Assembly (NCBI GenBank): GCA_023416195.1
Contig: JAEZID010000181.1
Location: 1-5,806, forward strand
Length of the DNA stretch: 5,806 nucleotides
DNA from: Pseudomonadota bacterium
GTDB taxonomy: Bacteria; Pseudomonadota; Alphaproteobacteria; Azospirillales; Azospirillaceae
Direction: 5' to 3'
Under the pieces are notes generated by a model that was given only the letters and a program-made list of their open reading frames with translations, was not told the DNA's origin and made no database searches. The translations under genes and the position numbers were made by a program. Below, one piece after another: positions 1-5,599 of this stretch (positions are counted from its first letter, which is position 1; each line of letters opens with the position of its first letter).

Positions 1-81
1 CCCCTGCTGATGGGCGGGGTGGCCGCCGCGGCGGCCGCCGCCTACGCCGGTTACGCCCGGCGCCGCAACGGGCATCATTGA
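1..81 (+). CDS. C-terminal end of an unidentified protein (5' end outside window)
   Basis: Reading frame 1 is open from the first base to a TGA at 79-81, giving the last 26 residues of a protein. They are strongly hydrophobic and alanine-rich (LLMGGVAAAAAAYAGY), followed by a basic tail ending ARRRNGHH. This looks like a C-terminal membrane helix or hydrophobic hairpin with a positively charged cytoplasmic end, but the piece is too short to assign a family. The stop is in the same frame as the following methyltransferase gene, so only this TGA separates the two open frames. An AGGAGG overlaps the stop at 81-86 but has no usable start codon at normal spacing behind it. Confidence 0.5.
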   Translation, partial: PLLMGGVAAAAAAAYAGYARRRNGHH

Positions 82-180
82 GGAGGCGCGGCTGACGGTC
101 GGGACGCGCGATCCCGCTTGGCCTCGCCGCCCGGCTTGGTCCAGAATGCCGGCCCGTACCGTCAGCCCCCGAGCCTCATC

Positions 181-1050
181 ATGCCGAAGCCGGCGCCGCC
201 GCGCGGCCGTTCGTCCATCTCGCCCCCGTCCGCCTCTCCCCGCGCCCGCAAAACCGCGCCGGCCCACCAATCGCCGCGCCCCCAGGCGGACCGCGAGCCG
301 CAGCAAAAGCTGTTCCGCGTCGCCGGCCTGTCCGCCGTCGCCGCCCTGTTCGCGCACGACGCCGCCCGCGTCGAGCGTCTGTTCTTCGACGAGCGGCTGA
401 AGCCCCACGTCGGCGGCTTCTGCAAGGCGCTGGCGGCGGCGCGCAAGCCCTACCGCATGGTCGATGCCGAGGAACTGGCGAAGGTCGCCGGAACGGTGCT
501 GCACGGCGGCGTGGTCGCGTTGATCGCGCCCCGCCCGGTCCCGGCTTTCGACACGGAGGCGGCCAGACGCTGGGCTGCGGACGGCCAGCCGCTGCTGATC
601 CTCGACGGCATCGGCAACCCGCACAATCTCGGCGCCATCCTGCGCACGGCGGCTTTCTTCGGCCTGCCGCGCGTCGTGCTGTCCGACCATCCGGGCCAGT
701 CCCTGCCGTCGGAGTCCGCCTACCGTGTGGCCGAGGGCGGGTTCGAGTGGGTGGAGCTTTACCGGGCGGCGAACCTGCCGCTGGCGCTGAAGCGGCTGCG
801 CGGCACCTACCGCGTCGTCGGCACCGCCCTTGGCCAAGGGCGCGCGGTGACCGACGTGGCCAGCCTCGCGACGGGCGACAAGCCGGTGGCCGTCATCCTC
901 GGCAACGAGGAGGACGGCATGCCGCCCGCGACGCTCGCCGCCTGCGAGGAAATCCTGACCATCCCCGGCAGCGGCCATGTGCAATCGCTGAACGTCGCCG
1001 CGACCGCCGCCATCCTCATCCACGCCCTGGCGAGGCCGGTGAAGCCGTAA
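181..1050 (+). CDS. TrmH/SpoU-family RNA 2'-O-ribose methyltransferase
   Basis: The product is predicted to transfer a methyl group from S-adenosylmethionine to a ribose 2'-OH in tRNA or rRNA, in the cytoplasm. With the ATG at 181 it is 289 residues long. Residues 1-43 are Pro/Ser/Arg-rich and probably disordered. Residues about 44-118 fit the SpoU substrate-binding domain, including the LHGGVVAL segment. Residues about 137-283 are the knotted SPOUT catalytic domain. All three family motifs are present: motif 1 NPHNLGAILR (146-155), motif 2 LGNEEDGMP (240-248) and motif 3 IPGSGHVQSLNVAATAAIL (261-279). The family is clear, but the target nucleotide (for example 23S rRNA Gm2251 as in RlmB, or tRNA) cannot be read from sequence. 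The start is uncertain. A TTG at 118 in the same frame would add 21 residues, and neither start has a good ribosome-binding site. The gene ends 4 bases before the convergent minus-strand gene. Confidence 0.9.
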   Translation: MPKPAPPRGRSSISPPSASPRARKTAPAHQSPRPQADREPQQKLFRVAGLSAVAALFAHDAARVERLFFDERLKPHVGGFCKALAAARKPYRMVDAEELAKVAGTVLHGGVVALIAPRPVPAFDTEAARRWAADGQPLLILDGIGNPHNLGAILRTAAFFGLPRVVLSDHPGQSLPSESAYRVAEGGFEWVELYRAANLPLALKRLRGTYRVVGTALGQGRAVTDVASLATGDKPVAVILGNEEDGMPPATLAACEEILTIPGSGHVQSLNVAATAAILIHALARPVKP

Positions 1051-1054
1051 ACCG

Positions 1055-1501
1055 TCAGCGCCCGCCCAGCGTCACGATCAACACCAGCGCCACCACGATA
1101 AGGGTGATGATGGGGATCATGTCCACGCCGTTCCGGTTCCAGGTCGGCGCCTTGCGCGAGGCGTGGTATCCGCCATGGGCTTGCCCCAGCCCCTCGTCGG
1201 CCCAGCCGTGCTTCGACGGCTCGACGCCGGGGGCGGAAACGGCGGGCGCCGCCGGGCTGGCCATGTCCACCACGCCGGCCCCGGTCGGGTAGGCCCGCGC
1301 GGCGCGGGGCTTCTTCAGCGATTCATCCTCCAGATCCACCTCGATGCCGGCGGTCTCCAGCCGCTCCACCACGGCGGCGACCTCCTCCGGCGTCATGGTT
1401 TCCACCGGGACTTCCCGGCCCAACTGCTCGATGCTGAGCCGGTCGCCGTTCTGTCGGCCAAGCTCGGTCAGGCGCTGCAAGGTGGCGTCGTCGATCGGCA
1501 T
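1055..1501 (-). CDS. Stand-alone sigma-70 region 1.1-like domain protein with C-terminal membrane helix
   Basis: This is a 148-residue protein read right to left from an ATG at 1499-1501. A GGAG (complement at 1511-1514) lies 9 bases upstream and supports this start over longer open-frame alternatives. Residues about 5-60 resemble the N-terminal region 1.1 of housekeeping sigma-70: the pattern LTELGRQNGDRLSIEQL, then MTPEEVAAVVERLETAGIEV and an acidic end, parallels the RpoD region 1.1 order of helix, 'lt.eel...lp', 'd.ieeii..l...GI.v' and acidic tail. No sigma regions 2 to 4 follow. Residues 61-127 form a Gly/Ala/Pro-rich, probably flexible linker. Residues 129-145 (IPIITLIVVALVLIVTL) are a single strong hydrophobic helix ending in GGR, so the domain is probably tethered to the inner membrane facing the cytoplasm. 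In RpoD, region 1.1 is autoinhibitory and occupies the RNA polymerase DNA channel. Whether this protein touches polymerase is unknown. The fold call comes from pattern recognition, not a profile search. Confidence 0.8.
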   Translation of the reverse strand: MPIDDATLQRLTELGRQNGDRLSIEQLGREVPVETMTPEEVAAVVERLETAGIEVDLEDESLKKPRAARAYPTGAGVVDMASPAAPAVSAPGVEPSKHGWADEGLGQAHGGYHASRKAPTWNRNGVDMIPIITLIVVALVLIVTLGGR

Positions 1502-1510
1502 GGTTCTGGT

Positions 1511-1514
1511 CTCC
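1511..1514 (-). promoter_or_regulatory. Ribosome-binding site of the sigma 1.1-like gene
   Basis: Read on the minus strand the sequence is GGAG followed by ACCAGAACC and ATG, a 9-base spacing. It fixes the start at 1501 and argues against in-frame starts further upstream, whose translation would be Arg/Ser-rich and unlike the family. Confidence 0.55.
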
Positions 1515-1608
1515 GCGCGTGATGTTTCTCCACTAAACGCAAATGGGGCGCGGAAGCTCCGCCCGAAACGGCAACGCGCTCCCGACTCCATTCGCCGGGA
1601 GGGCGACC

Positions 1609-1639
1609 TTGCCGGACCGGCGCCGCGACCCGACATACT
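1609..1639 (+). promoter_or_regulatory. Weak candidate promoter for msrA
   Basis: TTGCCG (1609-1614) and CATACT (1634-1639) resemble -35 and -10 hexamers. The spacer is 19 bases, which is longer than optimal. Initiation would fall near 1646, just at the TTCGAA boxes, leaving a leader of about 45 bases before msrA. It is the best match in the divergent intergenic region but is not strong. Confidence 0.25.
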
Positions 1640-1644
1640 CGCCC

Positions 1645-1665
1645 ATTCGAACAGCCGTTCGAACG
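1645..1665 (+). promoter_or_regulatory. Tandem TTCGAA boxes upstream of msrA, possible operator
   Basis: Two perfect TTCGAA palindromes sit at 1646-1651 and 1658-1663, 12 bases apart. The second is extended to the 10-base palindrome CGTTCGAACG (1656-1665). A related half (CCGAACG) follows at 1669-1675. Repeated palindromic sites about one helical turn apart, next to a likely transcription start, are what a regulator-binding site looks like. No regulator is identified. Confidence 0.3.
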
Positions 1666-1680
1666 ATGCCGAACGACGAG

Positions 1681-1687
1681 GGAGGAG
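1681..1687 (+). promoter_or_regulatory. Ribosome-binding site of msrA
   Basis: GGAGGAG lies 4 bases before the ATG at 1692, or 6 bases counting from the GGAGG core. It selects this start over the much longer upstream open frame, which is antisense to the sigma 1.1-like gene. Confidence 0.7.
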
Positions 1688-1691
1688 ACCC

Positions 1692-2333
1692 ATGCTCGGA
1701 CAATTCCTGCGCAAGCCCGCCGAGCTGCCGCGCCCCGAGGAGGCCCTGCCCGGCCGCGCGGAGGCGGTGGCCGTCCCGCCCCGCCACCACGTCAACGGCA
1801 ATCCCATGACCCCGCCCTACCCCAACGGGCTGGAGGTCGCCGACTTCGGTTTGGGGTGCTTCTGGGGGGCGGAGCGCAAGTTCTGGCAGACACCCGGCGT
1901 CTGGGTGACGGCGGCCGGCTATCAGGGCGGCCACACGCCCAACCCGACCTATGAGGAGGTCTGCTCCGGCCGCACCGGCCACACCGAGGTGGTCCGCGTC
2001 GTCTACGACCCGCGCAAGGTCCGCTTCGAGGAACTGCTCCGCGTCTTCTGGGAGGCGCACGACCCGACCCAGGGCATGCGCCAGGGCAACGACGTCGGCA
2101 CCCAGTACCGCTCCGCCGTCTACACCCACACGGACGCCCAGCGCGCCGCCGCCGAGGCCAGCCGCGACGCCTATCAGGAACGGCTGGACAACGCCGGCTA
2201 CGGCCCGGTCACCACCGAGATCCGCGAGGCACCGCCCTTCTACTTCGCCGAGGGCTATCACCAGCAGTATCTGTCCAAGAACCCCAACGGCTACTGCGGC
2301 CTGGGCGGCACCGGCGTCACCTGCGCGATTTAA
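1692..2333 (+). CDS. msrA: Peptide-methionine (S)-S-oxide reductase MsrA
   Basis: MsrA reduces the S-epimer of methionine sulfoxide, free or in proteins, and is recycled by thioredoxin; it acts in repair of oxidised proteins. The 213-residue length matches the long E. coli-type enzyme (about 212 residues), including the N-terminal extension with LPGR and HHVNGNPMTPP. The catalytic cysteine is C56 in GCFWGAE. Other family signatures are TAAGYQGGHTPNPTYEEVCSG (73-92), the TGHTEVV stretch, HDPTQGMRQGNDVGTQYRS and YHQQYLSKNPNGYCGLGGTG. The C-terminal recycling cysteines are C202 and C211, which correspond to the two resolving cysteines of the E. coli enzyme, and C90 matches its third conserved cysteine. 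No signal peptide is seen, so it should be cytoplasmic. It is divergent from the sigma 1.1-like gene and followed by a double-hairpin repeat, so it is probably transcribed alone. Confidence 0.97.
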   Translation: MLGQFLRKPAELPRPEEALPGRAEAVAVPPRHHVNGNPMTPPYPNGLEVADFGLGCFWGAERKFWQTPGVWVTAAGYQGGHTPNPTYEEVCSGRTGHTEVVRVVYDPRKVRFEELLRVFWEAHDPTQGMRQGNDVGTQYRSAVYTHTDAQRAAAEASRDAYQERLDNAGYGPVTTEIREAPPFYFAEGYHQQYLSKNPNGYCGLGGTGVTCAI

Positions 2334-2341
2334 GTTTGCGG

Positions 2342-2433
2342 CCCCCTCCCCGACCCTCCCCCGCCTCTGGCGGTGGAGGGAGAAACAGCGGCAGTCCCCT
2401 CTCCCGCAGAGCGGGGGAGGGTTAGGGAGGGGG
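2342..2433. repeat. Double-hairpin G/C-rich inverted repeat (REP-like intergenic element)
   Basis: The 23-base outer arms, 2342-2364 and 2411-2433, are inverted copies with only two mismatches; both contain the CCCTCCCCCGC / GCGGGGGAGGG core. Each arm also lies in a local hairpin. Hairpin 1 is 2354-2380: a 12-base stem with one mismatch around a TCT loop. Hairpin 2 is 2396-2422 around an AGA loop, less perfect. This head-to-head arrangement is typical of intergenic REP-like elements, and I recall similar C/G-rich blocks as common between genes in Azospirillum-type genomes. Copy number cannot be seen here. It lies just after the msrA stop and may help end or stabilise that transcript, although no T-tract follows as in a classic intrinsic terminator. 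Confidence 0.6.
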
Positions 2434-2519
2434 AAGGGTTAAGGGGGGCCATCTGCACCCCCGACTGCGACATCAGGGAGACAGCGGCAATCCGCCTTAC
2501 GCGGTCTATGCCCTTGCGG

Positions 2520-2549
2520 TTGCGCGCCCCCTCCCCTTCCGGCTATGGT
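2520..2549 (+). promoter_or_regulatory. Candidate sigma-70-type promoter of the PAS-FtsK-DinB-PPOX block
   Basis: TTGCGC (2520-2525) and TATGGT (2544-2549) are separated by 18 bases. Initiation would be near 2556, giving a leader of about 63 bases before the PAS gene start at 2619. The position between the repeat element and the first gene of a tightly packed block is what is expected of an operon promoter. The rest of 2434-2618 shows no convincing gene. The leader contains the palindrome GCCCCGCGGGGC (2580-2591), of unknown relevance. Confidence 0.35.
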
Positions 2550-2618
2550 TCGGGCGGTCCATGAAAGCTCCAGGGGGCAGCCCCGCGGGGCGCCGCCCGT
2601 GAAATACGCGCCCATTCG

Positions 2619-3152
2619 ATGATCAAAGAAAGAACCGAGCTGGCGACGTCGCACCTCAGCGGCCTGCTGGACTTCTGGCTCACGAAATCCGTCGGCGGCA
2701 AGCCGCCGGTTCCGAGTTCCATTGCCCCGGCCGATCTGCGGCCGTGGAAGGACAATATTGTCATCTTCGAGGTCATAGGGGAGGACGACTTCGTCTACTC
2801 CTATTACGGCAAGTCCCTGGCGGCGGCCTTCGGCCATTCCCGCCTCGGCGCGACGCTGGAAGACCTGCCGGAGGAGCAGCGCGCCATCCTGCGCCCCGAA
2901 TACGAATCGGTGCGCCGTGAACGCCTGCCGGTGGCCCGCACCTACACCGCCGACTTCAGCGGCGTGCGGCGGAGCTGGGAACGGCTGGTCCTGCCGATGT
3001 CCAGCGACGGCGAGCAGATCGACAAGCTGCTGGTCGCCGCCTACGAGCTGCCGAAGTGCGCGCCCACCGCCCAGCCCGTCCCCCAGGCCACCACGCCGGC
3101 GACCCCGACGCCGTCCTCGTCCAACGCCAAAACTCCGGGAGCCACGGCATGA
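2619..3152 (+). CDS. PAS_5-type PAS domain protein
   Basis: This 177-residue cytoplasmic protein has no visible output domain. Residues about 10-145 fit the PAS_5 family (PF07310), common as multiple copies in Rhodospirillales. Recognisable parts are LLDFWLTK (16-23), the PVPSSIAPADLRPW segment (30-43), the central strands NIVIFEVIGEDDFVYSYYG (46-64), and the C-terminal strands SWERLVLPMSSDG (119-131) and DKLLVAAYEL (135-144). The last 30 residues are Pro/Thr/Ser/Ala-rich low-complexity sequence. PAS folds sense small molecules, redox state or partner proteins; the ligand here is unknown. No strong ribosome-binding site precedes the ATG at 2619. Its stop overlaps the start of the FtsK-like gene as ATGA, so the two are probably co-translated. 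It is the first gene of the block and could be a sensor or partner of the translocase, but that is inference from position only. Confidence 0.8.
   Translation: MIKERTELATSHLSGLLDFWLTKSVGGKPPVPSSIAPADLRPWKDNIVIFEVIGEDDFVYSYYGKSLAAAFGHSRLGATLEDLPEEQRAILRPEYESVRRERLPVARTYTADFSGVRRSWERLVLPMSSDGEQIDKLLVAAYELPKCAPTAQPVPQATTPATPTPSSSNAKTPGATA
3137..3141 (+). promoter_or_regulatory. Ribosome-binding site of the FtsK-like gene inside the PAS gene
   Basis: GGGAG lies 7 bases before the ATG at 3149, inside the last codons of the PAS gene. Together with the ATGA overlap (3149-3152) it selects this start over the in-frame ATG at 3056, which would add 31 residues of Arg/His/Pro-rich sequence antithetical to a domain and overlap the PAS gene by about 97 bases. 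Confidence 0.6.
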
Positions 3153-5074
3153 CGCCGCGCACGCCCCACGTTGCCGCCCCCGCCACCCAGTCGGGCGTCG
3201 TCACCGCCGACGAGTTCAATCTGTGGTGCGCGCTGAACGGCCGTCCCTTCAACCTGATCCCCAACGCGCGCCAGGACGGCCGCGTGCTGTGGGACGTGGA
3301 GGTGCTGCCCGGCACGCCGCGCGCCGGCACGGTCTATTCGACCAACCTCGGCGACGAGGCTCTGGCCGTGGTCGCCGGCTTCGCCTTCCTGTCGGGCGTG
3401 GAATGGGCCTACGAGGCCAAGCACCCGGTGGAAGAGCCGACCCCGGCCGCGCTCGCCGCCGCGACCCCCGCGCCCCAGCCGGCCGAGCCTGCCCCCGCGA
3501 CCGTTCCGGCTCCGGCGACCGCGCCGGCCGTCCCCGAAGGCCCGGTCGAATACCCGCCGAACTACTCCCTGCCGGCCATCGCGCTGCTGCAATCGCCGCC
3601 GCCGCGCCCGCCGCAGCAGCATGACGAAACCGTGCTGGCCCGCAACGCCCGCATGCTGGAAACCGTCCTGAAGAACTTCCGCGTGCGCGGCGAGATCATG
3701 GACGTGCGCCCCGGCCCGGTCGTCACGCTCTACGAGTTCGAGCCGGCCCCCGGCACCAAGTCCGCCACGGTCATCAACCTGACCGACGACATCGCCCGCT
3801 CCATGAGCGTGGTGACCGCCCGCATCGCCATCGTGCCCGGCCGCAGCGTCATCGGCGTCGAGCTGCCGAACCCCGTGCGCGAGATGGTCTATCTGCGGGA
3901 GATGTTCGACCACGACACCTTCCGCAACACGACGGCGAACCTCGCCATCGCGCTCGGCAAGGACATCAGCGGGGAGCCGGTCGTCGCCGACCTCGCCCGC
4001 ATGCCGCACCTTCTGGTCGCCGGCACCACCGGTTCGGGCAAGTCGGTCGCCATCAACACGATGATCCTGTCGCTGCTCTACCGGCTGCCGCCGGAGCGCT
4101 GCCGCTTCATCATGGTCGATCCGAAGATGCTGGAGCTGTCGGTCTACGACGGCATCCCGCACCTGCTGACCCCCGTCGTCACCGACCCGAAGAAGGCCGT
4201 GGTGGCGCTGCGCTGGGCCGTGCGCGAGATGGAAAGCCGCTACGAGGCGATGTCCAAGCTCGGCGTGCGCAACATCGAGGGCTACAACGCCCGCATCGCC
4301 GAGATGATCGCCAACGGCGAGAAGATGCCCAAGCGCACCGTCCCCGGCGAGACGGAAACCGTCTTCGACATGGGGCCGAGCGAGCCGGTGCCGCTGCCCT
4401 TCATCGTCGTCATCGTCGACGAGATGGCCGACCTGATGCTGGTCGCCGGCAAGGAGATCGAGGCGGCGATCCAGCGCCTGGCGCAAATGGCCCGCGCCGC
4501 CGGCATCCACCTGATCATGGCGACGCAGCGCCCGTCGGTGGACGTCATCACCGGCACCATCAAGGCGAACTTCCCGACCCGGATCAGCTTCCAGGTCACC
4601 TCGAAGATCGACAGCCGCACCATCCTGGGCGAGGCCGGGGCGGAACAGCTGCTCGGCCAGGGCGACATGCTCTACATGCAGGGCGGTGGGCGCATCACCC
4701 GCGTGCACGGCCCCTTCGTCTCCGATTCGGAGGTCGAGGAGATCGTGCAGTACGTCAAGTCGCAGGGCGCGCCCAACTACGTCACCGCGATCACCGAGGA
4801 AGAGGACGAGGCCGTCACCATCGAGGACGACGAGGGCAGCGGCACCGGCGCCACCGGCGACGACCTCTACATGCAGGCGGTCAACCTCGTGGTGCGCGAG
4901 GGCAAGGTGTCGGTCAGCTTCATCCAGCGCCAGCTCCAGATCGGCTACAACCGCGCCGCCCGCCTCGTGGAACGGATGGAGACCGAACGCGTGGTCGGCC
5001 CCGCCAACCACCAGGGCAAACGCGAGGTTCTGCTCTCCCCCGCCGGCCTGTCGGCGAAGCGGGCGGGCGTTTAA
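3149..5074 (+). CDS. ftsK: FtsK/SpoIIIE-family DNA translocase without membrane segments
   Basis: This is a predicted ATP-driven hexameric double-stranded DNA pump of 641 residues. Residues about 17-92 form a small unrecognised domain (DEFNLWCALNGRPFNLIPNA ... LSGVEWAYEAK). Residues about 94-157 are a Pro/Ala-rich linker. Residues about 158-270 match the FtsK alpha subdomain (ETVLKNFRVRGEI, GPVVTLYEFEPAPGTK). The RecA-like motor follows, with Walker A GTTGSGKS (292-299), MVDPKMLELSVYDGIPHLL (322-340), Walker B VIVDEMAD (421-428), ATQRPSVDVITGTIKANFP (458-476) and GDMLYMQGGGRITRVHGPFV (505-524). An acidic spacer (549-571) leads to the gamma winged helix (about 571-629) with RQLQIGYNRAARLVERM (594-610), the region that reads orienting DNA sequences in E. 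coli FtsK. Canonical FtsK has four N-terminal membrane helices and is longer; none are found here or in the frame upstream. It may be a soluble paralogue, or the sole FtsK with membrane targeting supplied otherwise. The family is certain; the role in chromosome dimer resolution is not. Confidence 0.93.
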   Translation: MTPRTPHVAAPATQSGVVTADEFNLWCALNGRPFNLIPNARQDGRVLWDVEVLPGTPRAGTVYSTNLGDEALAVVAGFAFLSGVEWAYEAKHPVEEPTPAALAAATPAPQPAEPAPATVPAPATAPAVPEGPVEYPPNYSLPAIALLQSPPPRPPQQHDETVLARNARMLETVLKNFRVRGEIMDVRPGPVVTLYEFEPAPGTKSATVINLTDDIARSMSVVTARIAIVPGRSVIGVELPNPVREMVYLREMFDHDTFRNTTANLAIALGKDISGEPVVADLARMPHLLVAGTTGSGKSVAINTMILSLLYRLPPERCRFIMVDPKMLELSVYDGIPHLLTPVVTDPKKAVVALRWAVREMESRYEAMSKLGVRNIEGYNARIAEMIANGEKMPKRTVPGETETVFDMGPSEPVPLPFIVVIVDEMADLMLVAGKEIEAAIQRLAQMARAAGIHLIMATQRPSVDVITGTIKANFPTRISFQVTSKIDSRTILGEAGAEQLLGQGDMLYMQGGGRITRVHGPFVSDSEVEEIVQYVKSQGAPNYVTAITEEEDEAVTIEDDEGSGTGATGDDLYMQAVNLVVREGKVSVSFIQRQLQIGYNRAARLVERMETERVVGPANHQGKREVLLSPAGLSAKRAGV

Positions 5075-5087
5075 AGGGCTAACATCT

Positions 5088-5096
5088 AAAGGAGGG
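5088..5096 (+). promoter_or_regulatory. Ribosome-binding site of the DinB-family gene
   Basis: AAAGGAGGG is a near-perfect anti-Shine-Dalgarno match, ending 6 bases before the ATG at 5103. A GTG at 5100 is also in frame but would sit too close, so the ATG at 5103 is preferred. It is the strongest ribosome-binding site in the window. Confidence 0.65.
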
Positions 5097-5102
5097 CGTG
5101 TG

Positions 5103-5597
5103 ATGGTGAAGGCGAACTTCGAACAGCTCGCCCTTTACAACCGCTGGGCCAACCGCCGCCTCTACGCGGCGGTGGCCGAACTGCCCGACGCGCAGTTCCG
5201 CGAGGATCGCGGCGCCTTCTTCAAGTCGCTGCGCGGCACGCTGAACCACCTGCTGGTCGCCGACCGGGTGTGGCTCCACCGCATCGAGGGCGCCGGCCCG
5301 ATGCCGTCCGCCCTGGACGAGATCATCGCCGACCGCTTCGAGGATCTGCGCGCCGCCCGCGAGGCGGAGGACGAGCGCATCATCCGCGTCGTCTCGGCCC
5401 AGGACGAGGCGCGCTTCGGCGAGCCTTTCGCCTACCGCTCGATGGCCGGCACGCAGCACGAGCTGCCGCTCATCCAAATCCTGACGCACGTCTTCAACCA
5501 CCAGACCCACCATCGCGGCCAGGCCCACACGCTGCTGAGCCAGTTCGGCCGCGAGGCGCCCAGCATCGACTTCGTCTATTTCCTGCTGGAAAAGTGA
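5103..5597 (+). CDS. DinB/YfiT-superfamily metal-dependent four-helix bundle protein
   Basis: This 164-residue protein matches the DinB (damage-inducible, Bacillus-type) superfamily, which is unrelated to DNA polymerase IV also called DinB. Family features are the N-terminal helix FEQLALYNRWANRRLYAAV (6-24), LNHLLVADRVWLHRI (47-61), and the C-terminal FNHQTHHRGQAHTLL (131-145). The three expected metal ligands are His49, His133 and His137, a divalent-metal site in related structures. Some members are thiol S-transferases or maleylpyruvate isomerases, but the substrate here is unknown. The residues SIDFVYFLLEK at the end are typical of a proteobacterial DinB subgroup ending in '.D...fl.e'. It lies 28 bases after the FtsK-like gene and 2 bases before the PPOX gene, so co-transcription is likely. 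No signal peptide is present. Confidence 0.88.
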   Translation: MVKANFEQLALYNRWANRRLYAAVAELPDAQFREDRGAFFKSLRGTLNHLLVADRVWLHRIEGAGPMPSALDEIIADRFEDLRAAREAEDERIIRVVSAQDEARFGEPFAYRSMAGTQHELPLIQILTHVFNHQTHHRGQAHTLLSQFGREAPSIDFVYFLLEK

Positions 5598-5599
5598 CC

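Noticed and set aside
747..1292. Plus-strand open frame spanning the methyltransferase 3' end and the convergent gene
   Set aside because: It is Arg/Pro/Gly-rich, out of frame with the motif-bearing methyltransferase, and partly antisense to the sigma 1.1-like gene.
1546..1564. Short dyad GCGGA-AGC-TCCGC in the divergent spacer
   Set aside because: A five-base stem in GC-rich DNA is expected by chance.
1533..2261. Minus-strand open frame opposite msrA
   Set aside because: msrA is certain from its catalytic motifs, and the antisense product shows only compositional bias with no ribosome-binding site of note.
2342..2440. Intrinsic terminator for msrA
   Set aside because: The stems are strong but no T-tract follows on either strand, so I call it a repeat element only.
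2373..2564. Small plus-strand open frame in the spacer after msrA
   Set aside because: It runs through the inverted repeat and the candidate promoter, has low-complexity composition and lacks a ribosome-binding site.
2573..2600. Possible leader hairpin or riboswitch before the PAS gene, including GCCCCGCGGGGC
   Set aside because: Several short G/C stems can be drawn but none is long or unique, and no known riboswitch pattern is visible.
3041..5011. Very long open frame (656 codons) on the minus strand opposite the FtsK-like gene
   Set aside because: Its translation is rich in His, Asp, Gly, Arg and Val with no recognisable domain. It mirrors the codon bias of the sense gene, a common artefact in GC-rich coding DNA.
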